DNA of 6,503 nucleotides from positions 1 through 6,503 of the forward strand of contig JAFGTA010000120.1 in the NCBI GenBank assembly GCA_016934355.1, written 5' to 3'. The notes under the pieces were generated by a model. That model was not told the DNA's origin. It made no database searches and worked only from the letters and a program-made list of their open reading frames with translations. The DNA comes from Candidatus Bathyarchaeota archaeon (GTDB lineage Archaea > Thermoproteota > Bathyarchaeia > TCS64). Positions 5,996 to 6,503 of this stretch are shown here, piece after piece. Position 1 is the first letter of the stretch. Every line of letters begins with the position of its first letter. The position numbers were made by a program, and so were the translations under genes.

Positions 5996-6052
5996 GGGCA
6001 GTGTCACCGTGACTCGCCCTAGAGTGCACCACGAACTGCCCGGTGGATAGGC
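5996..6052 (+). ncRNA. Structured 5' leader element (nested hairpin, possible pseudoknot)
   Basis: GGGCAGT (5996-6002) pairs exactly with ACTGCCC (6035-6041). Inside, CGTG (6008-6011) pairs with CACG (6030-6033), and ACTC (6012-6015) with GAGT (6022-6025), leaving the six-base loop GCCCTA. Downstream bases can pair back into the fold: TAGG (6048-6051) with CCTA in the loop (6018-6021), and GTG (6043-6045) with CAC (6005-6007), which would make a pseudoknot. It is a GC-rich island in AT-rich surroundings, between the TATA box and the ATG at 6076. It may be a cis-regulatory leader or a short independent RNA. It matches no riboswitch, tRNA or C/D-box pattern that I recognise. All pairings come from inspection only. 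Confidence 0.35.
6003..6013. promoter_or_regulatory. Odd palindrome, possible operator
   Basis: GTCACCGTGAC is two perfect 5-base half-sites around one C, located about 45-60 bp downstream of the TATA box, where a bound repressor would block transcription. As RNA it cannot fold on itself with a one-base loop, so as an element it would act as DNA. It competes with the RNA-fold explanation for the same bases. Confidence 0.3.
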
Positions 6053-6075
6053 TAAGAAAAACGGAAGGAAAAACA

Positions 6076-6503
6076 ATGGATATAATAGTACCAGGACGAT
6101 TAATGACATTCATACTACTGATTCTGACATTCATCGCAATGTACTACTACATGTACACGGGGAAACAGGGAAAAACATACAAGATCCGAACACTGCCAGC
6201 CATACAGGCCATCCCGGAGGCCGTTGGAAGGGCCGCCGAGATGGGTCAGCCAGTTATGTGGACGCCCGGTATCGCTGGCGGCCTGAACGACTCAACACAA
6301 GGACCCCAGACCCTGGCCGCCATCTCCATCCTGGAGTACGTGGCTGAGGAGTGTGTGAAGGCAGGCGTCAAGATCGCGGCTATATGTCCGCTCCCTGACG
6401 CGCTGCCCCTGGTGGAGGAGACCATGAGGACGGCTTACATGTCCCAGGGCAAGCCTGATGAATTCGACATCGACTCCATCAGGTTCTTCTCAGGCCAGTC
6501 AGC
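6076..6503 (+). CDS. DUF6754 domain membrane protein, N-terminal part (3' end outside window)
   Basis: The frame from ATG 6076 is open for 142 codons to the window edge. Residues 8-27 (RLMTFILLILTFIAMYYYMY) form one membrane helix. Then come GKTYKIRTLPAIQAIPEAVGRAAEMGQPVMWTPGI (32-66) and an Ala/Leu-rich helix (TLAAISILEYVAEECVKAG). A segment AAICPLPDALPLVEETMRTAY follows, then FDIDSIRFFSGQS at the edge. The arginine-leucine-proline-alanine-x-x-A-I-x-E-A-x-G-R-A-x-E-M-G-x-P run is the hallmark of DUF6754, membrane proteins of unknown function found in archaea and some bacteria. In this family the remaining part continues with another soluble segment and further membrane helices, which would lie to the right. 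GGAAGGA at 6063-6069, six bases before the ATG, could act as a ribosome binding site, the best in the window. The family match is confident; function unknown. Confidence 0.8.
   Translation, partial: MDIIVPGRLMTFILLILTFIAMYYYMYTGKQGKTYKIRTLPAIQAIPEAVGRAAEMGQPVMWTPGIAGGLNDSTQGPQTLAAISILEYVAEECVKAGVKIAAICPLPDALPLVEETMRTAYMSQGKPDEFDIDSIRFFSGQS

Overview
The window looks like a piece of an archaeal chromosome, most probably from an uncultured mesophilic lineage such as Bathyarchaeia; that placement is an inference from gene content and style. The genes are GC-rich, with frequent AGG arginine codons. They mostly lack a well-placed Shine-Dalgarno sequence and are preceded by A/T-rich TATA-like boxes about 35-75 bp upstream of the start. 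The recognisable families are a class III aminotransferase, a TIGR04076 protein, a large M14 metallopeptidase and a DUF6754 membrane protein.

Layout: 1-561 (+) is the C-terminal part of a class III PLP aminotransferase that enters from the left edge. 562-1035 is non-coding and holds several perfect inverted repeats, including an 18-bp palindrome. 1036-1607 (-) is an AT-rich gene for a small secreted coiled-coil protein with an H-type-lectin-like or tail-fibre-like C-terminal domain. It is split into two reading frames at a run of nine A, so a plain ORF scan misses it. 1608-1857 is a divergent promoter region. 1858-2211 (+) encodes a TIGR04076 protein and ends 2 bp from the end of the convergent gene at 2214-4697 (-), a cytoplasmic-type M14 zinc carboxypeptidase of about 827 residues with a glutamine-amidotransferase-like C-terminal domain. 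A short A/T-rich divergent promoter separates it from 4771-5292 (+), a four-helix membrane protein with a very acidic N-terminal tail. This is followed by 5335-5724 (+), a small conserved hypothetical protein. 5725-5995 is AT-rich and non-coding. It leads into a strong TATA box (5951-5961) and a GC-rich leader that can fold into a nested hairpin (5996-6041). The DUF6754 membrane protein begins at 6076 and runs off the right edge.

The genes do not form one obvious pathway. The most unusual items are the A9-interrupted surface protein inside an AT-rich island, the structured leader in front of the DUF6754 gene, and the palindrome cluster at 680-920. I see no CRISPR array, transposase, integrase, tRNA or rRNA, and no convincing undescribed multi-gene defence or metabolic system.
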